DNA of 64,000 bases. It comes from Deltaproteobacteria bacterium (lineage in GTDB: Bacteria; Myxococcota_A; Polyangia; Nannocystales; Nannocystaceae). Shown one piece after another: positions 26,168 to 34,898 of this stretch. Position numbers and translations under genes: made by a program. A model generated the notes under the pieces. That model ran no database searches, was not told the origin of the DNA, and saw only the letters and a program-made list of their open reading frames with translations. Within the stretch, counting starts at the first letter, position 1, and each line of letters starts with the position of its first letter. The stretch spans positions 1,054,001 to 1,118,000 of the forward strand of contig JADJEE010000002.1 of NCBI GenBank assembly GCA_016709225.1, read 5' to 3'.

Positions 26168-27388
26168 ATGCCGCGCGCGACCTCGACCCCTCTCGCTGCC
26201 GTGCCCCTCCTGCTCGCGGTCCTCGCGGCCTGCGGTGACGGGGGCGGCGCGAACGGCGAGGGCAACGACGACGCCAGCTCGACCGCGCCCGCGGGCTCGA
26301 GCTCCGCAGCCGAGGGCGGCTCGACGGGTGCCGACACCGGCGTCGACGCCAGCAGTGGCGGCGGCAGCGATGACAGCACCGGCGGCTTCCCGGACGCGCC
26401 GGAGCTGGGCGCGACGCTCACGGTGATCGCGACCGCGCAGGACGGCCTCTCGGTGCCGCGCGACCTCGAGTTCGCACCCGATCACCCCGAGCAGCTGTGG
26501 ATCGTCAACGGTGCCATCCACGGCGTGGTGATCGTCAGCGACCCGGGCGAGGCCACGCAGACCGCCGAGCTGCGCGTCGACGCCTACGGGCAGCACTTCA
26601 TGGCCTACGTGTCGTCGCTGGCGTTCGGCGTCGGCAACCGCTTCGCGTCGTGCCAAGAGTCGCGCGACGAGTGGAACGTCGGCCCGCAGACCCCCGACGA
26701 CTTCATGGGCCCGACGCTGTGGTCGGCCGATCTCGACGTGTTCGCGATGGTCAACCAGGAGTTTCCGCCGAACCCGCTCGAGGGCAGCCACCTCGACATG
26801 CTGCACCAGAGCCCGCTGTGCATGGGCATCGCGCACGAGTCGGACAACGTCTACTGGGCGTTCGACGGCGGCAACGGCCACGTCGTGCGCTACGACTTCA
26901 TGATGGACCACGGCCCTGGCGGCTCGAGCCACGTCGACGGCGTGATCCGACGCTACCTCAACGCGGTCGTCACGCGCGTGCAGGAAGTCCCGAGCCACAT
27001 GCAGATCGACGCCGACGCGCGTCGGCTCTACCTCGCCGACACCGGCACCGGGCGCGTGATGTGGCTCGACCTCGATGGCGGCGCGAGCAACGGCGACCTG
27101 CCCAACAACTGGGACGGCGCCACCGAGTACACCGGCTGGGACGGCGTGGCCTTCGAGCCGTTCGTGAGTGGCCTGCAGCGGCCCTCGGGCCTGGTGCTGC
27201 ACGACGGGCGGCTGCTGGTGTCCGATTTCGCGACCGGTGAGATCCTCGCGTTCTCGCTCGAGGACGGCGCCGAGCTCGGCCGCATGTCCACCGACGCCGA
27301 CGGCATCATGGGGCTGGCGATCGGCCCCGACGACAAGCTCTACTTCGCGGACGGCTTCGGCAACCGCGTCGTCCGCGTCGACCCATGA
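26168..27388 (+). CDS. NHL/SMP-30-like beta-propeller lipoprotein
   Basis: 406 aa from ATG 26168. Lipobox LAAC after a signal peptide, an acidic Ser/Gly linker of about 50 residues, then repeated propeller blades: PRDLEFAPDHPEQLWIVN, IDADARRLYLADTGTGRVM, FVSGLQRPSGLVLHDGRLL, GLAIGPDDKLYFADGFGNR. These are of the NHL/six-bladed type. There is no evident catalytic site; a binding or scaffolding role outside the membrane is likely. The stop overlaps the lysC start by four bases (ATGA at 27385-27388), so the lipoprotein and aspartokinase genes are translationally coupled. Confidence 0.75.
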   Translation: MPRATSTPLAAVPLLLAVLAACGDGGGANGEGNDDASSTAPAGSSSAAEGGSTGADTGVDASSGGGSDDSTGGFPDAPELGATLTVIATAQDGLSVPRDLEFAPDHPEQLWIVNGAIHGVVIVSDPGEATQTAELRVDAYGQHFMAYVSSLAFGVGNRFASCQESRDEWNVGPQTPDDFMGPTLWSADLDVFAMVNQEFPPNPLEGSHLDMLHQSPLCMGIAHESDNVYWAFDGGNGHVVRYDFMMDHGPGGSSHVDGVIRRYLNAVVTRVQEVPSHMQIDADARRLYLADTGTGRVMWLDLDGGASNGDLPNNWDGATEYTGWDGVAFEPFVSGLQRPSGLVLHDGRLLVSDFATGEILAFSLEDGAELGRMSTDADGIMGLAIGPDDKLYFADGFGNRVVRVDP

Positions 27389-28680
27389 GCACCGACGGCC
27401 GTCCGCTGATCGTGCAGAAGTACGGCGGCTCGTCGGTCGCGTCGCTCGAGCGCATCCGTGGCTGCGCGCAGCGCTGCCTGGCGACCGCCGCTGGCGGTGC
27501 ACGCTTGGTGGTGGTGGTGTCGGCGATGGCCGGCGAGACCAACCGCCTGATCGCGCTCGCCAACGCGCTGGTGCACCCCGAGGCCGAGGGCGGCGCACGC
27601 AAGGGCCCCTACGTCGCGCCCGCCAAGCATGCCCCCGAGCACGCCCGCGAGCTCGATCAGCTGGTCGCGACCGGTGAGGTCGTCAGCGCCGCGTTGTTGG
27701 CGATGGCGATCCAGGACGCCGGCGGCACCGCGCTCTCGCTGGTCGGCGCGCAGCTGGGGCTGCACACCGATCGCAGCCACGGCCGCGCCCGCATCGTCGG
27801 CGTCGACGCCGAGCGCCTGCTACGGGAGCTCGATCGCGGGGCCATCGTCGTGTGCGCGGGGTTCCAGGGCACCGACGATGCCGGCGACGTGACCACGCTC
27901 GGCCGCGGTGGCTCCGACACCTCGGCGGTCGCACTCGCGGCCGCGCTGGCGGCCGACACCTGCGAGATCCTCACCGACGTCGACGGTGTGTACACCACCG
28001 ATCCCAACGTGGTGCCGACGGCCCGCAAGATCGCGCGGCTGAGCTGCGAAGAGATGCTCGAGCTCGCCGGCCAGGGCGCCAAGGTGTTGCAGATCCGCAG
28101 CGTCGAGCTGGCCATGCGCTACGGCGTGCCCGTGCACGTGCGCACCAGCTTCGACGACAGACCCGGCACCATGATCGTGCCAGAGGAGCCTCAGATGGAA
28201 TCGGTGCTGGTCTCCGGTGTCGCGCTCGAGCGCAACGAAGCCAAGCTCACGCTGGTCGGCGTGCCCGACGTGCCGGGCGTGGTCGCGACCATCTTCGCGA
28301 GCATGGCGGCGCTCGGCATCGTGGTCGACATGATCATCCAGAACGCCGGCGCCAACGGCCGCGCCGACGTCACCTTCACGGTGCCCGAGGCCGACCTCGA
28401 TCGCGCCGCCGCTGCGCTGGCGGCCGTGCAGTTCGGCGATGCAGCGCCCAGCATCACGACCGACCGCGACATCTGCAAGATCTCGATCGTGGGCCTGGGC
28501 ATGCGCACCCATGCCGGTGTCGCGGCCAAGGCGTTCGCGATCCTGGCCGGCGAGTCGATCAACGTGCAGATGGTCTCGACCTCGGAGATCAAGATCTCGG
28601 TGGTGGTGCACGAGCGCTACGGCGAGCTGGCCCTGCGCGCGCTCCACGACGGCTTCGGGCTCGGAGGGGCGGCGACATGA
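27385..28680 (+). CDS. lysC: Aspartate kinase
   Basis: 431 aa. ATP + L-aspartate to 4-phospho-L-aspartate, first step toward lysine, threonine, methionine and diaminopimelate. The amino-acid kinase domain (1-about 260) has the substrate block QKYGGSSVA at residues 10-18, GRGGSDTSAVALAAAL, and ITDVDGVYTTDP. Two ACT domains follow (from about 270; GVPDVPGVVATIF and GLGMRTHAGVAAKAF), the site of feedback inhibition by lysine and/or threonine. Length fits the monofunctional lysine-sensitive class. A separate start inside the gene (28195) could make the regulatory beta subunit. It overlaps the preceding lipoprotein gene and the following SDR gene by four bases each. Confidence 0.93.
   Translation: MSTDGRPLIVQKYGGSSVASLERIRGCAQRCLATAAGGARLVVVVSAMAGETNRLIALANALVHPEAEGGARKGPYVAPAKHAPEHARELDQLVATGEVVSAALLAMAIQDAGGTALSLVGAQLGLHTDRSHGRARIVGVDAERLLRELDRGAIVVCAGFQGTDDAGDVTTLGRGGSDTSAVALAAALAADTCEILTDVDGVYTTDPNVVPTARKIARLSCEEMLELAGQGAKVLQIRSVELAMRYGVPVHVRTSFDDRPGTMIVPEEPQMESVLVSGVALERNEAKLTLVGVPDVPGVVATIFASMAALGIVVDMIIQNAGANGRADVTFTVPEADLDRAAAALAAVQFGDAAPSITTDRDICKISIVGLGMRTHAGVAAKAFAILAGESINVQMVSTSEIKISVVVHERYGELALRALHDGFGLGGAAT
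28182..28197 (+). promoter_or_regulatory. Internal ribosome-binding site and start for LysC beta
   Basis: AGAGGAG at 28182-28188, a six-base spacer, then ATG 28195 in the lysC frame. Translation from here gives a 161-aa protein consisting of the two ACT domains. In Bacillus and Corynebacterium the same arrangement, an in-frame start at the beginning of the ACT region, produces the beta subunit of an alpha2beta2 aspartokinase. Confidence 0.6.
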
Positions 28681-29648
28681 CGGTGTTGGTGACGGGTGCC
28701 AGCGGGCACGTCGGCGGCAACCTCGTGCGTGCGTTGCTCGAGCGGGGCGATCATGTCCGCGTGCTCGTGCGGGGCGACACCGCCGCGCTCGACGGGCTCG
28801 CGCTCGAGCATGCCCGCGGCGACGTGACCGACGCCGACAGCCTCGCCGCGGCGATGCGAGGGGTCGACACCGTGTTCCACCTCGCCGCGACCATCTCGAT
28901 CCTCGGCGACCGGGGTGGCGTGGTCGAGCGCGTCAACGTCAAGGGCGCCGCCGCCGTCGCCCGGGCTGCGCGCGAGGCCGGCGTGCAGCGCTACGTGCAC
29001 ATGAGCTCGTGCCACGCGTTCGACCTCGACCATGGCCCCGGGGCCATCGACGAGCTCGCGCCGCGACCCAAGCCGAGCGACCCCTACTACAACCGCTCGA
29101 AGGCCGCTGGCGAGGCCGCGGTGCGGGCCGAGCTCGCCGGCCGGGTGCCGTTCGTCATCGTGAATCCCACCGGCGTGATCGGGCCGTTCGACTTCAAGCC
29201 CTCGCGCATGGGTCGCTTCTTCCTCGCGTTCGCGCGCGGCCGCCTGCCCGCGCTCATCCACGGCGGCTTCGACTTCGTCGACGTGCGCGACCTGGTCGCG
29301 ACCACGCTGGCGGCGGCGCAGCGCGGTCGCGACGGCGAGAACTACCTCGTGGGCGGTCGCTACCTGCGGGTCTCGGAGGTCAGCGCGCTGGCGGCCGCGG
29401 CGTGCGGTCGTGCGGTACCGCGGGCGACCGTGCCGATGTGGGTCGCCCGCGTCGGCGCGCCGTTCATGGACGCGTTCGGTCGCGTCAGCGGTCGCGAGCC
29501 GCTGTACACCAGCGAGTCGCTGCACGCGCTCCGGGCCGGCCGCATCGACAGCCGACGCGCGATCGCGGAGCTCGGGCACGCGCCGCGGCCGAGCGCCGAC
29601 ACCATCGCCGACGCCTACGCGTGGTTCCGCGATCGCGGCGTGCTGTAG
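28677..29648 (+). CDS. Extended SDR, NAD-dependent epimerase/dihydroflavonol reductase-like
   Basis: 323 aa from ATG 28677, which overlaps the lysC stop (ATGA); the frame is open upstream only because it runs through lysC. N-terminal Rossmann motif TGASGHVGG, a VFHLAATIS block, and a YYNRSKAAGE active site with the Tyr-x-x-x-Lys pair. NPTGVIGPFD and a WVARVGAPFMDAF helix are typical of the dihydroflavonol-4-reductase/3-beta-HSD branch of extended SDRs. Substrate unknown. Coupling to lysC suggests co-expression but does not by itself place the enzyme in amino-acid synthesis; it could act on an aldehyde, sugar nucleotide or sterol-like substrate. Confidence 0.8.
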   Translation: MTVLVTGASGHVGGNLVRALLERGDHVRVLVRGDTAALDGLALEHARGDVTDADSLAAAMRGVDTVFHLAATISILGDRGGVVERVNVKGAAAVARAAREAGVQRYVHMSSCHAFDLDHGPGAIDELAPRPKPSDPYYNRSKAAGEAAVRAELAGRVPFVIVNPTGVIGPFDFKPSRMGRFFLAFARGRLPALIHGGFDFVDVRDLVATTLAAAQRGRDGENYLVGGRYLRVSEVSALAAAACGRAVPRATVPMWVARVGAPFMDAFGRVSGREPLYTSESLHALRAGRIDSRRAIAELGHAPRPSADTIADAYAWFRDRGVL

Positions 29649-29658
29649 CCGCGGCGCT

Positions 29659-30045
29659 TCACCCGGCGTCGCGCGCCCAGCTGATGCCGCCGGCGTCCGA
29701 GTCGCCGAACTCGGTGGCCGCGGCGGCCTTCGCGATGAAGTCCCACCCCGCGTCGTCGCCCTCGCAGGTCAGGCCGAACTGCGCGATCCGACCGATCGGC
29801 GTGCCGTCGCCGCGGAACGCGAAGCCGGCGTCGATGTCGTGCAACCACACCTCGTAGCGGACCACGCCGTCGTCGTCGACCACGTCCCACAGCTCGAGCC
29901 CGCGAAAGCGCTCGCGCGTGAAGCCCAGCGCGGGGTCGGCGGTCGAGCCGTCGAGCTGGGGCGAGACCTTCTGCAGCTGCTCGCGCTGTCGATCGGACAA
30001 TTGCGTGATCGACGTGGGATGACGGGGGTTGGCAAACCGGGGCAT
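29659..30045 (-). CDS. Hypothetical protein (128 aa)
   Basis: 128 aa with no signal peptide or membrane helix. The N-terminal segment is basic and helical (TQLSDRQREQLQKVSPQ); the rest is acidic and strand-rich (LELWDVVDDDGVVRYEVWL, DIDAGFAFRGDGTPIGRI) and ends with a Gly/Ala/Asp tail. I do not recognise the family. It is probably a small single-domain cytosolic protein. It lies 58 bp downstream of the EamA transporter gene on the same strand, so the two may share a transcript, and it converges on the SDR gene. Confidence 0.6.
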   Translation of the reverse strand: MPRFANPRHPTSITQLSDRQREQLQKVSPQLDGSTADPALGFTRERFRGLELWDVVDDDGVVRYEVWLHDIDAGFAFRGDGTPIGRIAQFGLTCEGDDAGWDFIAKAAAATEFGDSDAGGISWARDAG

Positions 30046-30103
30046 GGTGCGCCTCCGAAGTGTCGTCTGCCGGCGCGCCGATGGGAAGCCCGCCCGCGCG
30101 GCT

Positions 30104-30958
30104 TTACCGTTCGGCTCGCAGCAGCATCAAGCCGCTGCCCACGATGATGGCCGCACCCACCCACGTGATTGGGTCCGGCAGCACCTGCCAGACCACGAGA
30201 TCGAGGCCGACCGCCCACGGCAGCGCGGTGTACTCGAAAGCGGCCACGACCGCCGGCTCGCCGAGGGAGAACGCCCGCGTCATCGCGTACTGCCCGATCG
30301 TGCCGGCCACGCCGATGCCGAGCAACACCGGCCAGTCGTCGCTGCGGATCGGTACCCACTGCGACCACGACGCCAGGGTCGCGATCGCAGTGAGCAGCAC
30401 CATCAGCCACAGCACCATCGCCTGCGTGCTGTCGGTGCGCGACAGCACGCGCACGGTCAGGTTGGAGAGCGCATAGCAGGTGGCCGCCACGAGCATCATC
30501 AGCGCCGATCCGGTGAAGAGGCCCTCGGCGCCGGGTCGCAGCACCACCAGCACGCCGGCCAGCCCCACCACGATCGCAACCCAGCTGCGCAGGCTGGTGC
30601 GCTCTCGCAGCACCGGCGCCGAGAGGGCTGCGACCAAGATCGGACCGACGAAGAAGATGGTGTACGCGGTCGACAGCGGCAGGGTGTCGAGTGCGAAGAT
30701 GAAGCTCGCCATCATCGCGGTGCCGAGCAAGCCGCGCAGCAGGTGCAGCCGCCAGCGCACGCGCACGAGCCCCGCGATGCTCGTGCTCGGCAGCACCCAC
30801 GCCAGCACGAACGGCAGCGACGCCGCGCCGCGCAGCGCCGATAGCTGCAGCGGCGGGTAGAACGGCACCAGCAGCTTGAGGCCCGCGTCCATCGCCGCGA
30901 ACACGGCGACCGCCAGCAGCATCACGGCGATCGCGGTTGCGTTCGAGGAGCGCGGCAT
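30104..30958 (-). CDS. EamA/DMT-family transporter
   Basis: 284 aa with ten predicted membrane helices arranged as two EamA repeats, the usual drug/metabolite-transporter length. Typical blocks are LSALRGAASLPFVLAWVL in helix 2, LPLSTAYTIFFVGPILVAALS in helix 4, VVVGLAGVLVVLRPG (minus-strand reading IVVGLAGVLVVLRPG), and the second-repeat GEPAVVAAFEYTALPWAV. Members export amino acids, nucleosides or other small metabolites; the substrate here is not apparent. Inner membrane. The gene starts close to the divergent small lipoprotein gene at 30993, with only 34 bp between start codons. Confidence 0.8.
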   Translation of the reverse strand: MPRSSNATAIAVMLLAVAVFAAMDAGLKLLVPFYPPLQLSALRGAASLPFVLAWVLPSTSIAGLVRVRWRLHLLRGLLGTAMMASFIFALDTLPLSTAYTIFFVGPILVAALSAPVLRERTSLRSWVAIVVGLAGVLVVLRPGAEGLFTGSALMMLVAATCYALSNLTVRVLSRTDSTQAMVLWLMVLLTAIATLASWSQWVPIRSDDWPVLLGIGVAGTIGQYAMTRAFSLGEPAVVAAFEYTALPWAVGLDLVVWQVLPDPITWVGAAIIVGSGLMLLRAER

Positions 30959-30992
30959 CGACGGGCGGCGATGGTGCTACCCTGGCGTTCGC

Positions 30993-31301
30993 ATGTCGAC
31001 CTCCGGCGTCATCGCGTCGTGGATCACGGGCCTGTCGCTGGGCCTCGTGCTCGCCGCGCCGGCCTGCGAACGCCCGGCCACCATCGAGCTGGGCGGCGCG
31101 TGCACCGACAACGCGCAGTGCAAGAGCCCTGCGGACACCTGCATGCAGGTCGCCGGCAAGCAGCGCTGCACGATGGCGTGCGCCAAGGATCGCCCCTGCC
31201 CCAGCGGCTACGCCTGTCCGGTGACGGATCCAGCGCGCCGCGACGTCGGCAGCTGCCTGGTCGCGAGTGACGTCGGGCCCGACGTGCTGCGGGCGTACTG
31301 A
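30993..31301 (+). CDS. Small Cys-rich lipoprotein
   Basis: 102 aa from ATG 30993. Signal peptide with lipobox APAC, then a single compact domain with eight Cys: GGACTDNAQCKSPADTC, CTMACAKDRPCPSGYACP and a final GSCL. The spacing resembles the short Cys knots seen in many myxobacterial lipoproteins (compare 46363-47292). No function recognised; surface or periplasmic localisation is inferred from the lipobox. Confidence 0.65.
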   Translation: MSTSGVIASWITGLSLGLVLAAPACERPATIELGGACTDNAQCKSPADTCMQVAGKQRCTMACAKDRPCPSGYACPVTDPARRDVGSCLVASDVGPDVLRAY

Positions 31302-31343
31302 ACGCGGCCGCGCCCGCGTCGCGCTCGCGTCGCGCCTGATAGC

Positions 31344-32252
31344 ATGGGCGAGCCCATGTCCACCGACGCCAGCGACGCGATCCTCGTGCGCACGATCCCC
31401 GGGCGGCCGCGCGACGTCGCCGGCTTCGGCGTGCGTCGCGTGCTGCCGTCGATCGGACACCGCGAGGTCGGACCGTTCGTGTTCTTCGATCACATGGGCC
31501 CCGCCGCGCTGCCGCCCGGACTCGGCATGGACGTGCCGCCGCATCCGCACATCGGGCTCGCGACCGTGACCTACCTGTTCGACGGCGAGATCGAGCACCG
31601 CGACAGCCTCGGCTCGCGCCAGCGCATCCGGCCCGGCGACGTGAACTGGATGGTCGCCGGTCGCGGCATCGTGCACTCCGAGCGCAGTCCAGAGGCGGCG
31701 CGCGGTGGTGGTGCGACCGTGCACGGCATCCAGAGCTGGGTCGCACTCCCGGCCGAGCTCGAGGACATGGCACCGCGCTTCGATCACCACGGTGTCGCGA
31801 CGCTGCCGCGCATCGACGGCCCCGGCGTGACGCTGCGGGTGGTCGCCGGCACCGCCTACGGCGAACGCTCGCCGGTCGGGGTGTGCTCACCGACGCTCTA
31901 CGTCGACGCCGCGATGACCCGCGGCTCGACGCTCGCGATCGACGACGGCCACCCCGAGCGGGCGATCTACGTCGCCGACGGCGTGCTCCAATGCGCCGGT
32001 CAGACCCACGGCGCCGGCACGATGCTGGTGCTGCGCGAGGGCGCCGCGGTCGAGGTCGAGGCCCGCGATGACGCCCGCGTGCTGCTGGTCGGTGGCGCCC
32101 CGCTTCCCGGCGTGCGCCACATGTGGTGGAACTTCGTCGCGAGCAGCAAGGAGCGCATCGAGGCCGCGAAGCAGGCCTGGCGCGACGACGCGCTCGGACG
32201 CATCGATGGCGATGCCTCGCGCGTGCCGCTGCCCGAGCCGCGCGGCCCATAG
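31344..32252 (+). CDS. Pirin family protein
   Basis: 302 aa from ATG 31344 (ATG 31356 would shorten it by four). Two cupin halves, with the N-terminal pirin motif carrying the metal site: VPPHPHIGLATVTYLF gives two His, IEHRDSLGS the third, and the Glu follows in GIVHSERSPE. Pirins bind Fe(II); characterised members act as quercetin 2,3-dioxygenases or redox-sensing co-regulators. The C-terminal half (WVALPAELEDMAPRFDHH to the end) matches the usual pirin C-terminal cupin. Cytosolic, length standard. It converges on the ABC-F gene. A quercetinase activity should not be assumed without testing. Confidence 0.85.
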   Translation: MGEPMSTDASDAILVRTIPGRPRDVAGFGVRRVLPSIGHREVGPFVFFDHMGPAALPPGLGMDVPPHPHIGLATVTYLFDGEIEHRDSLGSRQRIRPGDVNWMVAGRGIVHSERSPEAARGGGATVHGIQSWVALPAELEDMAPRFDHHGVATLPRIDGPGVTLRVVAGTAYGERSPVGVCSPTLYVDAAMTRGSTLAIDDGHPERAIYVADGVLQCAGQTHGAGTMLVLREGAAVEVEARDDARVLLVGGAPLPGVRHMWWNFVASSKERIEAAKQAWRDDALGRIDGDASRVPLPEPRGP

Positions 32253-32266
32253 CCCGCGTCCGCGCG

Positions 32267-34162
32267 TCAGCTCTCGTCGCGCTCGGCGAGCTCGGTCCAG
32301 CGCGCACCCAGCCGCGCCGCCTCGGCCCGCGCAGCGTCCAGCGTGACGAAGAAGGCCCGCTGCTCGGGCTCGGGCCGCGTGAAGAACTCGGCCTGCTCGA
32401 GCTGCGCCTGCAGCCGCGCGACCTCCTGCTCGGCCGCGTCGACCTTCTCGAGCAGGCCCGCGAGCTCGTGCCGCTCGGTGAAGGTGAGGCCGCGGCCCTT
32501 CGATCGCACCGCCGCGGCGGGCTCGGGCTTGGGCTTGCTCGGTACGGCCACGGGCGCCGGCGCGGCGGCCTCGCGTCGCGCGAGCCAGTCGGTGTAGCCG
32601 CCAGCATGCAGCACCACGCGATCGTCCTCGAACGCGAGGATCGAGGTCGCGACGCGATCGAGAAACCACCGATCGTGGGTCACCACCAGCACGCAGCCGG
32701 CGTAGTCGAGCAGCGCCTCCTCGAGCGCCGCAAGGGTCGCAACGTCGAGATCGTTGGTGGGCTCGTCGAGCACCACGAGGTTGGCACTGTCACGCAGCGT
32801 CCGCGCCAACGCCACGCGGGCCCGCTCGCCGCCCGACAGCGTGCTCACCAGCTTGCGCTGATCGTGGCGCGAGAACAGGAACCGCTCGAGGTAGCCGAAG
32901 CCGTCCATGCGCTCGCCGCCGATCTCGATCTCACCGCGATCCGCGACCACGTTGTCGAACACGGTGGCGTCGTCCTTCAACGACGTGCGCAGCTGGTCGA
33001 GCCACGCGACCTTGGTGTTCTTGCCCAGCCGCACGGTGCCGGCGGCCGGCGGCGTCTGCAGCAGCAGCGTCTGCAGTAGGCTGCTCTTGCCGCAGCCGTT
33101 GGGGCCGACGATGCCGATGCGCTCGCCGGCCGACAGTCGCAGCGTGAGATCGTGCAGCAGCGTGCGTCCACCGCGGGCGACGGCGAGTTCCTCGGCTTCG
33201 AGGATGATGTTGCCGCTGCGCACGAACTCGGTGCGCAGCATCGCGGTCTTCTCGGCCTTGGGCGCGGCGCGATCGGCCACCGCCTCCACGCGATCGATGC
33301 GCGCGCGCGACTTGGTGGTGCGGGCCTTGGGCTGGCGGCGCAGCCACTCGAGCTCGCGGCGCAGGAAGTTGCGGCGGTTGGACTCCACGCGATCGGCATG
33401 GGCGTCGCGCTCGGCCTTGGCCTCGAGGTACATGCCCCAGCCGCCCTCGTACGAGAACACCGCGCCGTCATCGACCTCGAGCGTGCGCTCGGCGACGCGG
33501 TCGAGCAGGTAGCGATCGTGGGTCACCATCACCAGCGCGCCGCGAAAGCGCGTCGACAGCCAGGTCTCGAGCCACTCGATCGCCGCGATGTCGAGGTGGT
33601 TGGTCGGCTCGTCGAGGATCGCCACGTCGGGCGCCGAGACCAGCACCCTTGCGAGCGCGACCCGCCGTTGCTCACCACCACTCATCCGCGCGGCCTCGTC
33701 GTCGTGACGCGTGACACCGAGCTGGGTCAGCATGCTCGCGGCCGCATGGCGGAGATCCCAACCACCGAGATCCTCGACCGCCGCCGCGGCCTCGGCCATC
33801 GTGTGCAAGAGCGCAGCCTCGTCGCCATCACCTTGCTCGAGCCGTCGCGCAGCCTCGGTGTGACGCGCGAGCGCGGCCTGCCAGGCATCGAGACCACCGA
33901 GCACCGCATCGAGGGCGCTGACACCGGGCGCGAACGCAGGCTGCTGCTCGAGGTAGCCCACCCGCAGACCCGCCCGCGCGACCACGCGACCGGCATCGGG
34001 CTGCTCCGCGCCAGCGAGGATGCGCGCGAGCGTGCTCTTGCCGGCGCCGTTGCGACCGACCATGCCCACGCGTTCGCCCGCGGCGAGCGACACCGAGGCG
34101 TCGCGCAGGACATCGCGTGTGCCGTAGGTCCGGCGCACGCCCTGGGCGCTCAAGATGGTCAC
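32267..34162 (-). CDS. ABC-F family ATPase, Uup-like
   Basis: 631 aa from GTG 34162, just before ILSAQGVRRTYG; the frame is open further upstream but that part is Pro/Arg-rich noise. Two ABC domains: Walker A GRNGAGKST and GPNGCGKSS, signatures MSGGEQRR and LSGGERARV, Walker B AILDEPTNHLD and VVLDEPTNDLD. Between them lies the charged P-site tRNA interaction linker (RRNFLRRELEWLRRQPKAR), and a C-terminal coiled coil (LLEKVDAAEQEVARLQAQ) of the Uup type. No membrane domain, as usual for ABC-F proteins, which act on ribosomes or, for Uup, in DNA or ribosome quality control. Acts in the cytosol. Probably housekeeping, not resistance. Confidence 0.9.
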   Translation of the reverse strand: MTILSAQGVRRTYGTRDVLRDASVSLAAGERVGMVGRNGAGKSTLARILAGAEQPDAGRVVARAGLRVGYLEQQPAFAPGVSALDAVLGGLDAWQAALARHTEAARRLEQGDGDEAALLHTMAEAAAAVEDLGGWDLRHAAASMLTQLGVTRHDDEAARMSGGEQRRVALARVLVSAPDVAILDEPTNHLDIAAIEWLETWLSTRFRGALVMVTHDRYLLDRVAERTLEVDDGAVFSYEGGWGMYLEAKAERDAHADRVESNRRNFLRRELEWLRRQPKARTTKSRARIDRVEAVADRAAPKAEKTAMLRTEFVRSGNIILEAEELAVARGGRTLLHDLTLRLSAGERIGIVGPNGCGKSSLLQTLLLQTPPAAGTVRLGKNTKVAWLDQLRTSLKDDATVFDNVVADRGEIEIGGERMDGFGYLERFLFSRHDQRKLVSTLSGGERARVALARTLRDSANLVVLDEPTNDLDVATLAALEEALLDYAGCVLVVTHDRWFLDRVATSILAFEDDRVVLHAGGYTDWLARREAAAPAPVAVPSKPKPEPAAAVRSKGRGLTFTERHELAGLLEKVDAAEQEVARLQAQLEQAEFFTRPEPEQRAFFVTLDAARAEAARLGARWTELAERDES

Positions 34163-34364
34163 GTCGGGCGGGCGAGTATACGCGCCCGGCCGCGGAACCC
34201 AAGGGTGCGGGCGTCCGGGCGTGCGCGGGGTTTGATCAGCCCACGGCTCATGCGGAACGCTTCGAGAGTGACGCGCGGCCGCGTGTGTGACGCGGCTAGC
34301 GCCGGGCCGAGGAGACCGACCGCCGCCGCTTGTGTCGTTCGCGGCAGTTGACATCGCGTGCGCG

Positions 34365-34893
34365 ATGGGTTCCCCTGAGAGGATGGATGGGCAATTGGCG
34401 CCACGGAGGCCCACGCGTATCCACCGCCCCGCCTTGTGCCCACGCGCGGTGGTCGCCGCGACGTTCTTGGGCCTGTCTGCGTGTCAGCAGACGACCGACG
34501 AGTCCGGGTCGACTGGGTCGACTGAGCCCTGCGCTTCGGACCACACTGATTCAGATCAACACGGGAAGACCGCCTGCGAGCGTGGCTCCGGTAGCTCTGG
34601 CGACGCTACCGCCGCCGACACAGAAGAGAACGGCGAAGCAGATCGCTCGGGCAGTTCGGTTTCGTCGGCCTGATCCCTACGATAACAAGTCTTGGCTATT
34701 CATGCATGACCCGCCGGACGACAAGCAAGTTCTGTTACGCCTGTCAGGAGTGAATGTCAGCGGCCACAACGATCCGTTCTGTGGGAGCAACAGCGTTCGG
34801 GTGTATTTTCTCATGATAGCAGAAGACAGCGATCGTGAATCACCGACATTCGACGCGCTCACTGGCGAAGGCATTTTCCCCGAGGGGATGTGA
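34365..34893 (+). pseudogene. Lipoprotein gene with probable internal frameshift
   Basis: The first part (frame of 34365, ATG there or at 34383) encodes a signal peptide with lipobox LSAC and a Ser/Asp/Glu linker, and stops at 34673. The adjacent frame, open across the same place and ending at 34893, encodes a folded-looking 75-residue domain (KSWLFMHDPPDDKQVLLRL, HNDPFCGSNSVRVYFLM). Together they would make a normal lipoprotein of about 175 aa; a one-base change near 34640-34676 would join them. Alternatively a short 100-aa lipoprotein is real and the rest is untranslated. This is where the lower-GC stretch begins. Confidence 0.45.
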
Positions 34894-34898
34894 CATAC

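Noticed and set aside
34163..34414. The N-terminal extension of the ABC-F frame
   Set aside because: Pro/Arg-rich and absent from the family; GTG 34162 begins the first ABC domain at the usual distance.
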